Shown: positions 1 to 12,756 of the stretch, in pieces
Numbering within the stretch: position 1 is the first letter of the stretch
Layout of the letters: each line of letters begins with the position of its first letter
NCBI GenBank assembly: GCA_949825025.1
Contig: OX463779.1
Span: 25,960,816-26,024,815, forward strand
Length of the DNA stretch: 64,000 nucleotides
Reading direction: 5' to 3'
Source: Siphlonurus alternatus
Lineage: Eukaryota; Arthropoda; Insecta; Ephemeroptera; Siphlonuridae
Made by a program: the position numbers and the translations under genes
Notes under the pieces: generated by a model
Seen by the model: only the letters and a program-made list of their open reading frames with translations
What the model was told of the DNA's origin: nothing
Databases searched by the model: none

Positions 1-557
1 GATGGGCACAAAAATCTCATAGGGTGTTTAGGCGTCTGTTTTATGTGATAGTGGTCTGTAAAAAATATTGGGGGGTGGGAGTATAAAGTATAGGACAATC
101 AAGCCTTTCTGTAGCTTACCCCCGGAACTTACATAATAATTTTAATGCACATTTCCGCTATCGCTTATGGGATAAAAGATTTGACAAAAAGGAATTAACA
201 AAAAGTAATCAGAACAGCAGAATTTTCAGGGGTAATTTAAGGCTTGAAAGACTAGGTTGAGGGGAAAATGATAAAATTAATAAGTCAAAACTCCAGTGTA
301 TGATACCAAGCAGGAGTTTACGTTTAAAAATTTCAGGAAATTTCTTCTGAAGGATTTGTTTCTGATTTCTGGCTATACCATTGAAAATTAAAGCAAAAAC
401 TGTGTAATAATTCTATTAATTTTCAGACGTAAGCTCTTGCTTGAAAGCCTGTACAATATTGATAATGATTGTGATTTTTTTCCAAAATATTAATACACCA
501 TTATGAATTATGTATATCTAATCCAGTGAATTCAGCATAAACTATTTGTATTTTCAG
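1..557 (+). other. Upstream or intron sequence of the SAC1 gene
   Basis: AT-rich sequence before the first recognisable SAC1 exon. It ends in a polypyrimidine-AG acceptor at 551-557. The missing N-terminus of the protein (about 10 residues in animal SAC1 proteins) is probably encoded on an exon left of the window. I see no convincing start codon plus donor here, and no other feature. Confidence 0.5.
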
Positions 558-3500
558 GCACATCACTCCAGAAAAAATTTATATAGAGCCTACTGGATAT
601 AAAGAAGTATTAATGATAGATCGGGTTAGTCAGGATTTATCCGTTCAAGGTACAGTATAATAAAATATAATATGACAAGTGCTGACTCCATTTCTGACTT
701 GTTTTTCTTGCTTTAGAAAATACTGGGCAAGTGCCTCAGTCTGCAAGTACCAAGCCAATATGTGGTATCATTGGTTTGGTCAAACTAATTGCTGGTCCAT
801 ACCTAATTGTGATAACTGGTAAGAAGCGTGTAGGTCAAATAAATGGACAGGACATTTGGGTGGTGACAAGCACAGAAGTGATCTCATGCACACGCACTCT
901 GCTGCACCTGACAGAGAAGCAGGTAAGGTTCAGATATTCTAAAACCTGGCACAATTTTTTGTAATGCTTTTCATCTAATGTCGCAAACAAAAGATATCTC
1001 ACAAATAGAGTATAGTGCCTTCTCATTTTGCCATTTAAGCTACAGTGCCACTTTACTTCTGTACATCAATAAACAAGCTCCTTTTTCTTCAAGTTGTCAA
1101 CAACTTATTTTTACTGCAAATACATTTAAATTTTGAAAATATTTTTAGGCATTCTATTTACACCACATTATTGGAATTGTAATAAAAAATCTTGTGTGTT
1201 TTCAGGCAACAGAAAACAAGACTCTAGTATCCATGATTGAATTTGTACTTGCTGTTCCGTGCTTCTACTTTTCATATTCCTATGATATTACACACACTCT
1301 TCAGAGACTACATAATACAACTCCTGAATTCCTGCAAGTATGTATTGGTGAACTTCAACTAAACAAAAATAATTCTTAATTTGCCTTGCTTTTTCAGATG
1401 CCACTCCATGAGCGAGCAGACCCTAGATTTGTTTGGAATGGATATTTGCTGCATGACTTTGCAAATCAACAGGAAATGAGTCGATATTGCCTTCCTCTGC
1501 TGCATGGATGTATCCTTTTATTCAGTGGTTAATATTCCTCGGTCTCAAGGAGCAATTTTTTATATCACCATTTTAACATTAAATTATTTTATGGTGATCT
1601 TCATATGAATTTTATGTAGATGGTACATATTAAGAAATATGTCCTTGACTCTCCTGTCAGATGTTTCTATCAACTCCTGCAGTTTGAACGGAAAGTCGTT
1701 CTCGTGGTCGCTCGTATCTCGCCGCAGCTGCCAGCGAGCTGGCACGAGGTTCTTCAAGCGAGGGGTGGACGCTGATGGGCAAGTGGCCAACTTCGTGGAG
1801 ACGGAGCAGATCGTTGAGTACCAGGGGGACCGCTGCTCCTTCGTCCAGGTACAAACAGAGAGAGAATATATTTATTAATTCAAGTAGAGAAGAAGTAGGT
1901 GTCCAATATTGTGGAGTACCAGGCAGACTGCTGCTCCATTTGCAAAAAAAAAAAAAATAAATAAATAAATAAAAGCAATAAAAATTAACTTTGACTGTTG
2001 AATATAGTAAATTTCATATTTTTCTATAAAGCTTGATCCAATTGCATGGAGATTTACTGTCAATTGCTTAAATAAACACTTCATTTGAGACTTTAAAAAT
2101 TTGCTGCACACAATACCCTAACATGTTTTAATTTTTATGTTTTCATTTAGACTCGAGGCTCCATTCCACTGTACTGGAGTCAGCTTCCGAACCTCAAGTA
2201 CAAGCCCAAGCCAAAGTTAAGCCAAGTTGATAACCATTCAGAGGCATTTGCTAGGCACTTTGACAGTCAAGTATTTCACTATGGTCGTCAAGTGTTAATT
2301 AATCTGGTAAGTTTTTTTTTTTTTCCGAATGTCACAATTTGGAGAGAAAAAGCTCTTCTCTCTAATGAGTCTGTACATTATTAACCAACTACTTTACAAT
2401 TTGTAGATTGACCACAGAGGGGCTGAAGATGTATTAGAGAAAGCATACAAGGAGATGGTCAATTTGATTGCGAATCCTAACCTCAGGTAAGCAACATTCA
2501 CTAACAACGATTTCACATGACGATGTCGATATGGATCTGTTGACTAAGGATGATGATATTGTTTTGAGATGTCGTCAATGAATTTTGCTTTGAAAAAAAA
2601 AAAAAAAAAATACAGTAAAAAAATTAAATTTGTAAAAATGTTTACTGTGGGGGAAAAAAAATCCTATTTTAAATTTACAGACCATCAAGGAACTTTGTAC
2701 TATGTATCGTTAAATTGAGTTTCCATAAATTTTAGATGATTTTCAATCTTTTCCCTATGTATAAAAAAAGCCGGGACAAAGAAAACAGTAAATTTTTGTA
2801 TTTCATCAAGTCAAATTTTTAATTATTTTTATCCTACCCTACCCTACCCTATTTTATTCTATCCTGTTGTATTGTGCTTGGCAGGTACGAGTCTTTTGAC
2901 TTTCATCACGAGTGCCGGAAGATGCACTGGGAGCGGCTGGACATTCTGATTGACCGTCTGGCCCACGAACAGGACGAGTTCGGACAGTTTCTGCTGGCGA
3001 GAGACGGAGCGCTGGTCTCACAGCAGGACGGCGTCTTCCGCACCAATTGCATTGACTGCCTAGACAGAACCAACGTGGTGCAGAGCATGTTGGCCAGGCG
3101 TGCCCTGCAGTTTGTTATGGAGGTTAGTGCAACACTTTAGTTAACAATATATCCTCTTTTCAAACCCTACTGATTAAGCTACTACCATGTGCTTCTGTGT
3201 TCTAGTGCTCGTTTAACAATAATTATTATTTATTTATTTGTTTTACCCAACTACAGTAGTAAAGACTTACCCAAGAAATAACATAAAAAGTTGGGGATAA
3301 CATGATTAAATCACATCAAATCAATAAGTTAGTTAAGGTTTAAAGGAAATACAAAATCTAAAAACACCCTATCGGTGAACAGTACTAATTTGTCACTATC
3401 TTTACTAGAGACTAGCCATCCTGTCTCCGGGCCAGCGAGTAGACCGCCAACCTGCCTTTGAACGTCTCTTCAAACACACGTGGGCCGACAACGCGGACGC

Positions 3501-5961
3501 CATCAGTGAGCAGTACTCAGGCACCCGTGCCCTCAAGACAGACTTCACCCGGACTGGCAAGAGGACGGTAGCAGGAGCCTTTGCAGACGGAGTCAACTCT
3601 CTGACCAGATACTACAAGAACAACTTTGCGGACGGATACAGACAGGTGAGTTACAGTCAGCCACATATTAGAGACTTGTTAGCTAGTACAGTAAGTATAA
3701 TTTGCAAAGAAATTTAGGTAGACTCCTTTTTTAAGGCTGACCGCCTAAACACATATGAAGACCACAAATATTTAACAGGGATGGAAATATTTGAACGTAA
3801 GATTCAATTACTGCAGTTAACTGTTGTATTGCAGACCTTTTCTTTAATAATAATGAATTTTATTGTATGAATACGTACTGTAGTAAAAATAAAAAATAAA
3901 TGAGATCAAAGTGTTCATGAGGCATCACAAAAACTTTTTTGTGTTTGTATCAAGTACAGGGAAATTTGTGAGTGATCAATATGGATTCATGGTTATAATA
4001 AACAGTGTAGCTATATTTATTACATACAGTAATAGGAAAAATCTATGATTTTGTTCTCATTATTAATTTTAATAATTTAGGATATCCCAGTGTGTAGATT
4101 TTTATTTTCCTCATCAAATGATCCACTGACCAAGTGATGCCATGATATTATTCACGTGATTGAGTGTTTACTGTAATCTCTGTATACGGTGCCATTAAAA
4201 TTAAATTTGTGTTTCTTCATTTATGAAATCTGTAGAATATATATTGTCGCCTCAGAATAGAATATGTACACAGTACATGTAATATGTCTTATTTTTATAA
4301 GTTAAAATTTCAAACTGAAATCTAATTTATACATACATAACATGTCCAATTTTGTGTTGTGTTCCAAATTACTGACTCCAACTTAATGATCAAATGCATG
4401 ATCAATTGTAAGTCATGATCCCTAGCATCGGGGTCTTGTAACAAAATTCATCTTTGTTGCTAGAATAATTCCTAGCATAATTTTCATTGAAAAAAGTTCT
4501 TGATTCAGATTATTTTATGATACTCTTTGAGTATCTTGATTTTACGAATTTTAAGTTACGAAGTAATGAATACCAGGTCCCTTCAACATTGTATATCAAT
4601 TTTTTACTATTATAAAAGTTTTAACACAATTTAGGTTTCCAAAATGTGTTTTGCATGTATCTAGGTGTTTCAAAACTCATTTTAAAAATACGTATCACTT
4701 ATTTTTCCCTAGTCTAACTAATAAAGTTATATATATGTAGGATGCCATCGACTTGTTCCTGGGTCACTACTCTGTGGAGGACCAGGATTCAATTCACTCC
4801 CAGCCCTCACCACTGGAGCTCGAGAGAGGATGGAAGTACTTCACGGTAAGTCTTCATTACTGGCAATGTTGACTCCAAGATGTTAATTTGTTATTTTCTC
4901 AACAGTTCCCTCTGGTATTGCTGAGTGCCATTGCCATGTTCTTCGCCAACATTGTAACACCTTTCGGTAAGTTGAAACTTGCAGTACCTGGCGTTGCAAC
5001 AATAAGAAGGTCTTCTTTGTCCTTGTATCTACTTTAATTAGCAACATAAGATTGTTTTATTCTCATTGAAAACCTACTTAGTGTTGTAACAAAGAGGACT
5101 TAGTAATAATTACTTTATGTAGATTTTAAAGTCACCTTTTTTTGTTCCTTTTCAAAGACTGGGATTATAGCAGCTGGACTGAGAGCTTATAGTATGTATT
5201 AGACTATTTTAAATAAATTCTTTTGTTAATGAACATTAAAAATAATAATTAATATTGCTGAATGGGGACTGTGCCACCCTAATTAACAGATAGGTTAATT
5301 TTTTACTTAGCTCTGATTGTTATTTCCGAGATACTGTAGCAAACAGAAATAAATTTACTCAGAAATTTTATATGCATGAGCTATCCAAACTGGATTTTAA
5401 AATCATTACAGTATTCAAAGTTGTTAATGCATCAATCCAGCATTGCTGCTGCCGTTCTTTCACTTGCTGTGTGATTTCCGTTTTCTATTTATAAGGGGCA
5501 TTCACAAAGCCTTAAGGCCACATTTAAGGCTCAATAATTTAAGACCAGAAATTTTAGGTCTAAAAAACACGTCTAAAATCAAACAATAATTTAATTGAGC
5601 CTTAAATGTGGCCTTAAGACTTTGTGAATGCCGCTTCTCATGTCTTATTTCTTATGTCTTATAAATTGGTAATTTTTTATCCTCTGTCTTTTTTAAATGT
5701 TCTTGCACGAGAAACAGAATTGTTATGCTCACTGCAGTCAATAGCATATTTGAAGTGGACATGATTGAAGCTCAAACTACATGCTATAAATTAACTTAAA
5801 ATTTCTTTCTTCTCACTTAATTAACCATGTGAAATAAAATACTGTACAGTAAGAGAAATTTGTCTGAGCTCTGCCATAAGAGCAACTACAGAGTGTAGTT
5901 CTGGATGGACAACCTGCATGAAAAATTTTGTTGCAAATTTGGATTGAGAACCTCAAGTAGA

Positions 5962-6004
<43 letters not shown>

Positions 6005-6422
6005 TTACATTATTTTTAATCCTGTATCCTTAAAAATTGTACTGCAAAATGATGTGACGTCTTATTGTTAGTCATGCAAATATTTAACCATCATAGGGAA
6101 AGATGTTGCATGACTATGATGTCACAGTGTCTTTCCCCTTGATTTTGAGGGAGAATCTGAAAATAAAATGACTATATTGTAACTCAAGGTGCTCTATCCA
6201 AGTTGCAATAAAACAATTCAAGCAGGTTGTCCATTCTGTTCACTTCAGATTATTGTACTCTTGTGGTTCCTCCTTTCAGAATACACCACGGTGACGCTGC
6301 TTTGTCTCCTCTTCTGGGGCTCCATGGTGCTCGTCACCTTGGCTACCATCTTACGCTATGGCATGGAGTTCGTGGACTTGCCTAGACTTACTGAGGAGCG
6401 CCGCGGACCCTTGACTACTTGA
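558..6422 (+). CDS. SACM1L: Phosphatidylinositol-phosphate phosphatase SAC1 (5' partial)
   Basis: Integral ER/Golgi membrane phosphatase that dephosphorylates PI4P and PI3P. I place coding exons at 558-649, 717-922, 1206-1337, 1398-1509, 1661-1848, 2151-2306, 2407-2486, 2885-3122, 3409-3645, 4741-4845, 4906-4966 and 6280-6422. All are bounded by AG/GT and keep frame, giving 582 residues in the window; human SAC1 has 587. It begins at [10 protein letters not shown], so only a short N-terminus is missing. The SAC-domain catalytic motif CX5R(T/S) is intact as CIDCLDRT at 3048-3071. Other family stretches are [36 protein letters not shown] and [10 protein letters not shown]. Two C-terminal hydrophobic segments, on the exons at 4906 and 6280, fit the known hairpin membrane anchor. 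The tail ends RRGPLTT, so the KXKXX-like ER-retrieval signal of vertebrate SAC1 is absent. Identity is very secure; exon ends are read by eye. Confidence 0.95.
3646..4740 (+). other. SAC1 intron, no features seen
   Basis: 1.1-kb AT-rich intron between the exon carrying [11 protein letters not shown] and the exon beginning [11 protein letters not shown] see no repeats with clear termini and no coding potential. Confidence 0.6.
5495..5634. mobile_element. Palindromic MITE-like element in a SAC1 intron
   Basis: The arm GGCATTCACAAAG near 5497 is matched by its reverse complement CTTTGTGAATGCC ending at 5632. Pairing continues inward (AAGGCCACATTTAAGGCTCA against TGAGCCTTAAATGTGGCCTT), leaving only a short loop. 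A nearly full-length hairpin of about 140 bp with no coding capacity is typical of a foldback MITE. No target-site duplication is certain. Confidence 0.7.
5880..6240. repeat. Diverged dispersed repeat with an embedded (ATT)n tract
   Basis: A perfect (ATT)n microsatellite occupies 5961-6004. Around it, blocks such as GTCTTTCCCCTTGATTT near 6130 and a following ACTCAAGGTGCTCTAT recur in diverged form at about 17,085-17,140. The phrase ACAACCTGCATGAAAAA near 5910 recurs inverted near 17,160 and in altered form near 32,560. This suggests an old interspersed element; its boundaries are unclear. Confidence 0.4.
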
Positions 6423-7045
6423 GTATCAACTGGCAAGCTGCCGCCTAAACTTGCAGGCTAAAGTTTAGTAGCAGCTCTAATTTTGTTCCGTGAACTTCAA
6501 GTGTAGTAAGTGAAAAAAATTCTGTACCATCTGTCTTTTCAGGCTATTTAAATGTAATACATTTTCTCTTATAATTCCACTAATTTGTAATATTATTCAC
6601 TTGCTTATTTTCACACTATTTATAATCATAAATTTACACACCACTTATACACTAAGCACCTAATAATTAAAAGTTGAAAATTAAAAAGTTGCTACTGCTA
6701 TATGTATTTATTAAAAAAAGAACAAAAAAAGTATAAACCATTAAATTGTTATTAAAACACATAAAATATGCAATAACTACTAGCTGTAGTAAGAAGAATA
6801 CGTATTTATTATTTCTCTACTGATGTTATGTAAATTATGGTATAATCTTTTAGAATTTTTGCAACTTTAGATTTCAAAACTGAGAAAACAAAAGAGCTTA
6901 ATTTAATTTAAATTTAATTTGTTTAAATTAAATTTTATATACTGTATAATGTATATGTATATAAATGAAACCCAATGCTTAGAAAATTCTAATTTTTTGT
7001 TGGAAGTGTTATTTTAATTTTATGGAAAAAAAATGCATTCTCTTG

Positions 7046-7051
7046 AATAAA
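7046..7051 (+). terminator. Candidate SAC1 poly(A) signal
   Basis: AATAAA about 620 bp after the SAC1 stop codon. It is the last canonical signal before the convergent gene. Other AT-rich variants lie upstream, so the site in use is not certain. Confidence 0.45.
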
Positions 7052-7057
7052 AGAAGG

Positions 7058-7063
7058 TTTATT
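7058..7063 (-). terminator. Candidate poly(A) signal of the CDA-like gene
   Basis: TTTATT on the + strand reads AATAAA on the - strand, about 105 bp past the stop codon of the convergent CDA-like gene. It lies only 7 bp from the candidate SAC1 signal, so the two mRNAs would overlap tail to tail. Confidence 0.5.
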
Positions 7064-7167
7064 TTAAATTATGTTACATTATTATTTGAGCAACATGCAA
7101 ACATATTAAGACATTGAGGGCTTGCTGGCTGAGTTTAGGAAATTTGGCCCTCTTGGCTGAGCATGTC

Positions 7168-8624
7168 TCAGTTCTCAGGGTTGTAGACGTCCTTGCCAGG
7201 GATGCCAGTGCCTTCAGAGTCTCCCAGCCAAGGGTACTTGTTGGGGCACTCCCTGCATGTTGTCAGGTACCTGCACATTACATTTCACTGTAGCAAACCT
7301 TACTGACACTGCTGCGTATTCTTTTTTTTTTTTTTAATTGGCTTAATTTTTGTCAGTTCTATAATTAATATAATGTGATATTAATAGAAGACATTGTACA
7401 GTAAAAATTAAAATACCCTGAAAACGTTTTAGCACAATTATTTAGAAAGATCATAATACGTACTTAAGTGTTAATTATTATAGCTAGAAAGTGAGTAAGA
7501 AAATCTAAGATTTTATTTATTTTTTGTATTTTTTTAAAGGTCTTAACAACACTTAAGTGTACTAAAGGAATTTGAGAACTTTATAAAAGAAAAAGTACAC
7601 TAATAGACTTGAAGATTGTAAGTCACCTCGCAAATCTAAATATGTGCCTAAATGAACTATACCTAAAGGTAAATAAACTAGTTTACCAGAGAGCAAGTAA
7701 GAATAAAAATATCAAATCAAGATATGATGGAACATAATTAAATATGGTAATTGTATTATTGTAACACTTGTACTTAATAAAAAATAATATAAATCTAAAA
7801 AAATTCAAAAGTCTGACTAAAGATGGTCACCTTGTTGAAGAGACGTTAGCATCTGGGGGCCTGAAGGAGAGTGGGCATTTGTTGGGAAGGTTGCACGGAG
7901 GTGGAGAGGTAACCTCCTTCTTGCACTGCCACGGTTCAAAGGTGGTTAGGTCCTTGGAGGGTCTGGGGTCCGTCATCCACACAAGGGCTTGTGTCGTGGT
8001 CACCACCCAAACATCAGGCCTGCCAAACAAACACCATGAGTCGTGAGCGCGATCGAGCCATCTTCCTTACTTACAATGTTAGTGCCCAGTCAAGGAACTT
8101 GTGGAAGCCACCCTCGAGCTCTTTGATTTGGAACCAGTTGGTGTGGAAGGGCATCATATACGGAGCACGGTTCTGATTGTAGTAGCGTTCAAAGTCCTCC
8201 TTGAGCCACTCGAACACCTCTGTGGGATCGTGGTTGTGAAGGACACATTGGTCCAGGTATGGACAGTGGCCACCCTCATATGTCTCAACGTAATGGGCGT
8301 TTAGGGGAACCTCCCAGATGCCTGTGACAAATTAAATTAGTTTCAGTGGAATTAACCTCACAGATTATTGTAATATATTATGTTTATTGAATCCAGTAAT
8401 TTAATAATTGAGAAAAAACAACAACATAAATAAAGTTATGAATATTATGGCAAGTAAAATAAACCCAAACAATGTTATAAAGGACCATGCATAAAAAATT
8501 ATCATCAGTAATTAAATAAATTAAAATACTAACAAAGACACTAATTTTTAAGTTTCAAAAGAAAAATCAGCAATATATAAATAATATGAAAGTACAGTAT
8601 ATATGCTACCGACAATAATACATA

Positions 8625-8662
<38 letters not shown>

Positions 8663-11600
8663 TTAAAAAATAGTATGAACTATCATGAACCATAATAGAT
8701 TGTTGCGACAAAATCAAATTAGGAAATTAGGTCATTCCAATGTTTTAATTTTATGTTTTACCTGGGTAGGATTTGGTGGGGCAGGTGCCGGACTTGCAGT
8801 CATGAGGAATCTTGTAGTCTAAAGTGTAAGGCCAAACAGGAATCTTGGAAGGCGGCACTCCAATAGAACTGTCGTAAATGTATCCAAAGTCTTCTAAAAC
8901 CTGCAAAGTGGGTTAAAAAAAACTATAGCTATAAAAAAAGATTAATTTTATAATTAATTTAAATATTTACGTCATATATTATTATATAATGCAGACAACT
9001 TTTACTTTCAAAGTTTCATGTTTGTTTTTTTTTAGCTGCATTTTGGTAAATGCTAATATCCTTGAATTTATTCAATCTTTAATTTTAATCATAATATAAT
9101 ACATAATTACATATCCCATGCATGGCATTAATTGTTATACGCGTAGTATGAGAGTGCATCAAACTTTTGTTAATTGTGAGATTATCAACTTCATTTTCAT
9201 ACCACCATGCATATATTATATAATAATAATATTTTTAAAGCATAATATATTTTACTGTATATTCATATTATGACCCGTGCGAACTGCAAAAAGGCACGAT
9301 AGTATACCTCGTACTGCGCGTTGCGTCCCGGCTTGAGGTAGGGGGCTCTCATGCCCACGATGTCGCTGCGGGAAACGTTGGCAAAGTGTCGGAGGATCTC
9401 TCGCATGCCGATCATCTCGCCAACCCACTCCTCGTAACCCTTGTCCTCGAGACCGTGTTGCAAGCTACCGGAAGTAACCCCACTTTAAATTGCAGCCTCG
9501 TTTTGAGAGCACTTGCGGTAGATACATACGAAATGGTCTCCGTGGCGATCTCGTGGTTCTTGAAGGCCAGCTGCTGCACCATGTGATAGTTACTGTACTC
9601 GTGAGCGGCGAAGAATGTGCCCTTGATCTCACAGCCATTAGGGTTCTTGCGTTCTGCGGTGAAGATTTTCTTGTAATGTTCAAAATTATTTAAATTCACT
9701 GCTCCATCGAAAGTCAACAGAATCATTTGGGGTGTCTGAAATAGCACAAAATAATACAACAATAAGCCTAGCTTCTATTATATTAAAATTTTAGTATAAT
9801 TATAACAATATTAATAATTAAAGATAAATAACATTTACAATTTTTATTAAGGTTATATTTTCAACTTTAAAAAAATCTAGGAAATGATCGAATATATATT
9901 ATTATTATCCGGCAATTAAAAGAATGTGCAAAAGTATATATATATTGCTGTATCTTCAAGATCGAGAGCTATTATATTTTTTAAATCATGTGGAAAGTAA
10001 CTTTTAATAAAATTATACATCACAAATATCATATCAGTTTATTCAGTTTATCTTGTTGTGCATCTGACGGATTAATTATTATTATAAATGTGTGTGTGTT
10101 AATTTGTTTTTGTTTTTCTTTCATTGTTATTAATTTAATATTGATAAAAAAAAGCACAGCGTTCGAAAAATAGTTTTCTACGTTGAATTATAATGAACCT
10201 GCGAGGGCTCGATGTAATGAAACCCACCTGTGAGGGCTCGATGTCGCCGGGTATCCTGGTGCCGTCCTTGGAGCAGAAGCAGTAAGGCAGTTGACACGCG
10301 CTCAGGTCGCACTTCTTCGCTAGATCGAGCGGCGTTTCCGTGATCGGCGCGATCGCTGCGGCACAAAACGATTGACCGCACCGCAACATATATAACACTA
10401 ATAACGTTCAAAAGTTTGTAAGTATACTTACTGGTTGGGATAGGACCACATCTCGCCTCGTTTTTGAAAGTACATAATTTATTTATGTCATCAAAAAATA
10501 GTCCTGATGGACATCTGTTCAGATATGGGTAGTTGTCTACACACTGAAAAAGAAAGCAAAATCGAATGATGAGCAATCTTATTTTCCTGTCTTTTAATTG
10601 ATTTTATTGCTATATTAAATAAAAATTTTGTTGTTGGCGGACCTGATAAAACCTTCTGCATGTGGCAGGATCTGCAAAATTTCCACTTCCTTGGCCTTCT
10701 GGGCAAATGAAATCCTTCTCTTTTTCTTTTTCTGCCCTTTTTTCTCTGTGTTCTAGAACAAAATAAAAATCTTATAAACGATCAAGACAACAACGTATAT
10801 ATTATGCGCGTCATGCACAGAATCATTAAGTTGATGGCGACGTTCGATGCAAGGTCAGTCAAGGATAACACCGCGCAGTATGAGGGAATCTGATAGTCTC
10901 AAAACAACAATTAAGGGATCCGTCATTTTTGTTTTCTTTTTTGGACTCTATAACCTTCAAACATAAAAAGTAAAAACAAACTGAAAACCCTCCTTTGGTT
11001 GTGCTGCCTATCAAATTTTCCGCGAACCGATGACATTATATCTACAGATCGGTCCGTCTAACCTCGATCTTTCTCTCTGCCTTCGTCCTTCCGACACAAG
11101 AGACACTTTCTCCTCCCGTTGCTATCCAGGCCACTTGATAGATATTATAAATAATTATGAATAACTTAATCCCGTACGCACTTGTTTAATTAGGAGCTAA
11201 CAATTCTCCTCTAGAGTCTAGACGCCAGGAAATAAATAAAAAGTCCTTATACTTTTTTTTATTATTTTTAAGCGTGGTAATTAAGATGAGACGTGAATTA
11301 AACTTTCTTTTTTTCGTGTTTGTACTTAAAAAACTCGGTCCAGGTTATGCGAGCGACGCAACCCGCGTTACACTAGGGTATAAAAAGTTACCTATGTGGC
11401 CGGGCGCTGTTTTGTGTAGAAATAGTTTGAAGTGAAGGAATTAACCTCGAAGCATGTGAATAAAACAAAACAAAAAAAGTTGTAGAAGAGGTCACGTGAA
11501 AAAATAAAAAGCATTTAATATATTAATATAATGGCCGGTGTTAAAAAGAATAAAATATTTAGAAAGTTATGTGAAAATGTCAACCAGCTCTGGCTTAAGA

Positions 11601-12343
11601 AATAGAGAAATTTTGTGACTATCAAGCAACAGTTAGCAGAAAATACGTAAAACTGTTATATTCGTAATAAAAGTGGGGTGTTTATTGGAAAACAGTAGTC
11701 GACGAGGGTAAAATATGCTATATAGGAAACTGGTTACCACACCCAGATTTTAAAAGGCAGCAGTATACATGTTGCAACACAAGATACTAAAAAAAATCTT
11801 ATAACGGTATCACGCTACCTGGCCACCTGGCATTTTAATAAAACGTCTGCTGAAGGTGAAAATATTATTTTGGTCTATTTGTACAGGTTCCTTTTAATAT
11901 TATTTATCTAATAGGACAATTAAGAAGATTGCTTTAACATTGACTTGCCAGCACTTTCACCGACAATGTACCCGTTACCTTCAAGGTTTAATTACCATTA
12001 AAATGTATCTCGCAGTCTAATTCTTAACATTATATTATTCCAGCACTATATACACTACAGTATAGCTATATAATTATTAAGATGGATCAATAATAATAAT
12101 ATTAAAATTTTGATTATTATTAATTATATTATATACGACGATATATACCATCACAACTGCAGCAGAAATTTTAATTTCATTCAAATTTACAGGTGGTAGA
12201 TAGTCACGTATTACATTGTCATGTCTTGATAATTATTTAAAATTAATATATTCATCCAAAAATCAGAATGTTCTATATTATAGTACGTGAATCCGATAAC
12301 AATTACATCAAAAATTAAAAGTTTATATTACATCGACTCGTTT

Positions 12344-12438
<95 letters not shown>

Positions 12439-12756
12439 GTATATTACATTTAGGTCTTTAACAATGAAAAAAACGAGCGTCAAGTACATATTAATGAAAA
12501 ATTAAAATTATCTAACGAACAACCATCCACATTTTTTAATTATAATTAGTGGTTACCTTGGCAAATTGAACATTATCGTAACCCAAAAATTATGGGTCAA
12601 TTATAATAAGAAGATAAAAATGATATGTAATAATATTGTTGATGAAAATAATGTGATGGATAAATCCAAGCAGGTGATGGTACCTTGCGATGCTGCGAGC
12701 GCTGCTGCCAAGATGAGCACGACGGTGAGGGCCCAGCGGCTGGCGGCGAACGTCAT
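7168..12756 (-). CDS. Secreted chitin deacetylase-like protein with CBM14 domain (CDA5-like)
   Basis: Ten exons, in gene order: 12756-12684, 10752-10643, 10543-10432, 10355-10228, 9735-9530, 9464-9308, 8900-8762, 8321-8075, 8019-7831, 7270-7168. All junctions are GT-AG and the frame closes exactly at 487 residues. Residues 1-24 are a signal peptide (MTFAASRWALTVVLILAAAL). A lysine/glutamate-rich linker follows. A CBM14/peritrophin-A domain has six cysteines (41, 56, 62, 72, 85, 93). A NodB-type polysaccharide deacetylase domain spans about 142-440, with TFDG at 149-152, RAPYLKPGRN near 249 and FHTNWF near 367. The C-terminus has a cysteine pair (TTCRECPNKYPWLGD). The layout without an LDL-receptor domain matches arthropod CDA groups III/IV, and the wording is closest to what I recall of CDA5. 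The usual TFDD is TFDG, and the second metal-binding motif HxxxH is absent (HEIATETIS at 202-210), so deacetylase activity is doubtful. Expected site: cuticle or other chitinous extracellular matrix. Confidence 0.93.
8622..8659. repeat. (TA)n microsatellite
   Basis: Dinucleotide run inside the 440-bp intron 8322-8761 of the CDA-like gene. The rest of that intron, and the intron 8901-9307, are plain AT-rich sequence. Confidence 0.9.
10197..10244 (-). repeat. 29-bp-offset duplication of an exon end and splice donor
   Basis: A 19-bp stretch at 10226-10244, covering the end of the exon encoding DIEPSQ and its GT donor, is repeated with one mismatch at 10197-10215. This creates a second CAG|GT donor 29 bp downstream in gene direction. 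Use of the second donor would shift the frame, so only the first (exon end at 10228) gives the conserved protein. Confidence 0.75.
10753..12683 (-). other. First intron of the CDA-like gene with a long (TA)n tract
   Basis: 1.9-kb intron between the signal-peptide exon and the rest of the gene. It holds a (TA)n run at about 12,346-12,434. The part at 10,800-11,480 is more mixed in composition and could carry regulatory sites, but I can name none. Confidence 0.6.

Noticed and set aside
2838..2860. Short CCCTA repeats that might suggest telomere sequence
   Set aside because: Only about three units of ACCCT-type repeat in an intron; not an interstitial telomeric array.
3405..3596. Open frame on the - strand opposite a SAC1 exon
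   Set aside because: Antisense shadow; the + strand carries conserved SAC1 residues in frame.
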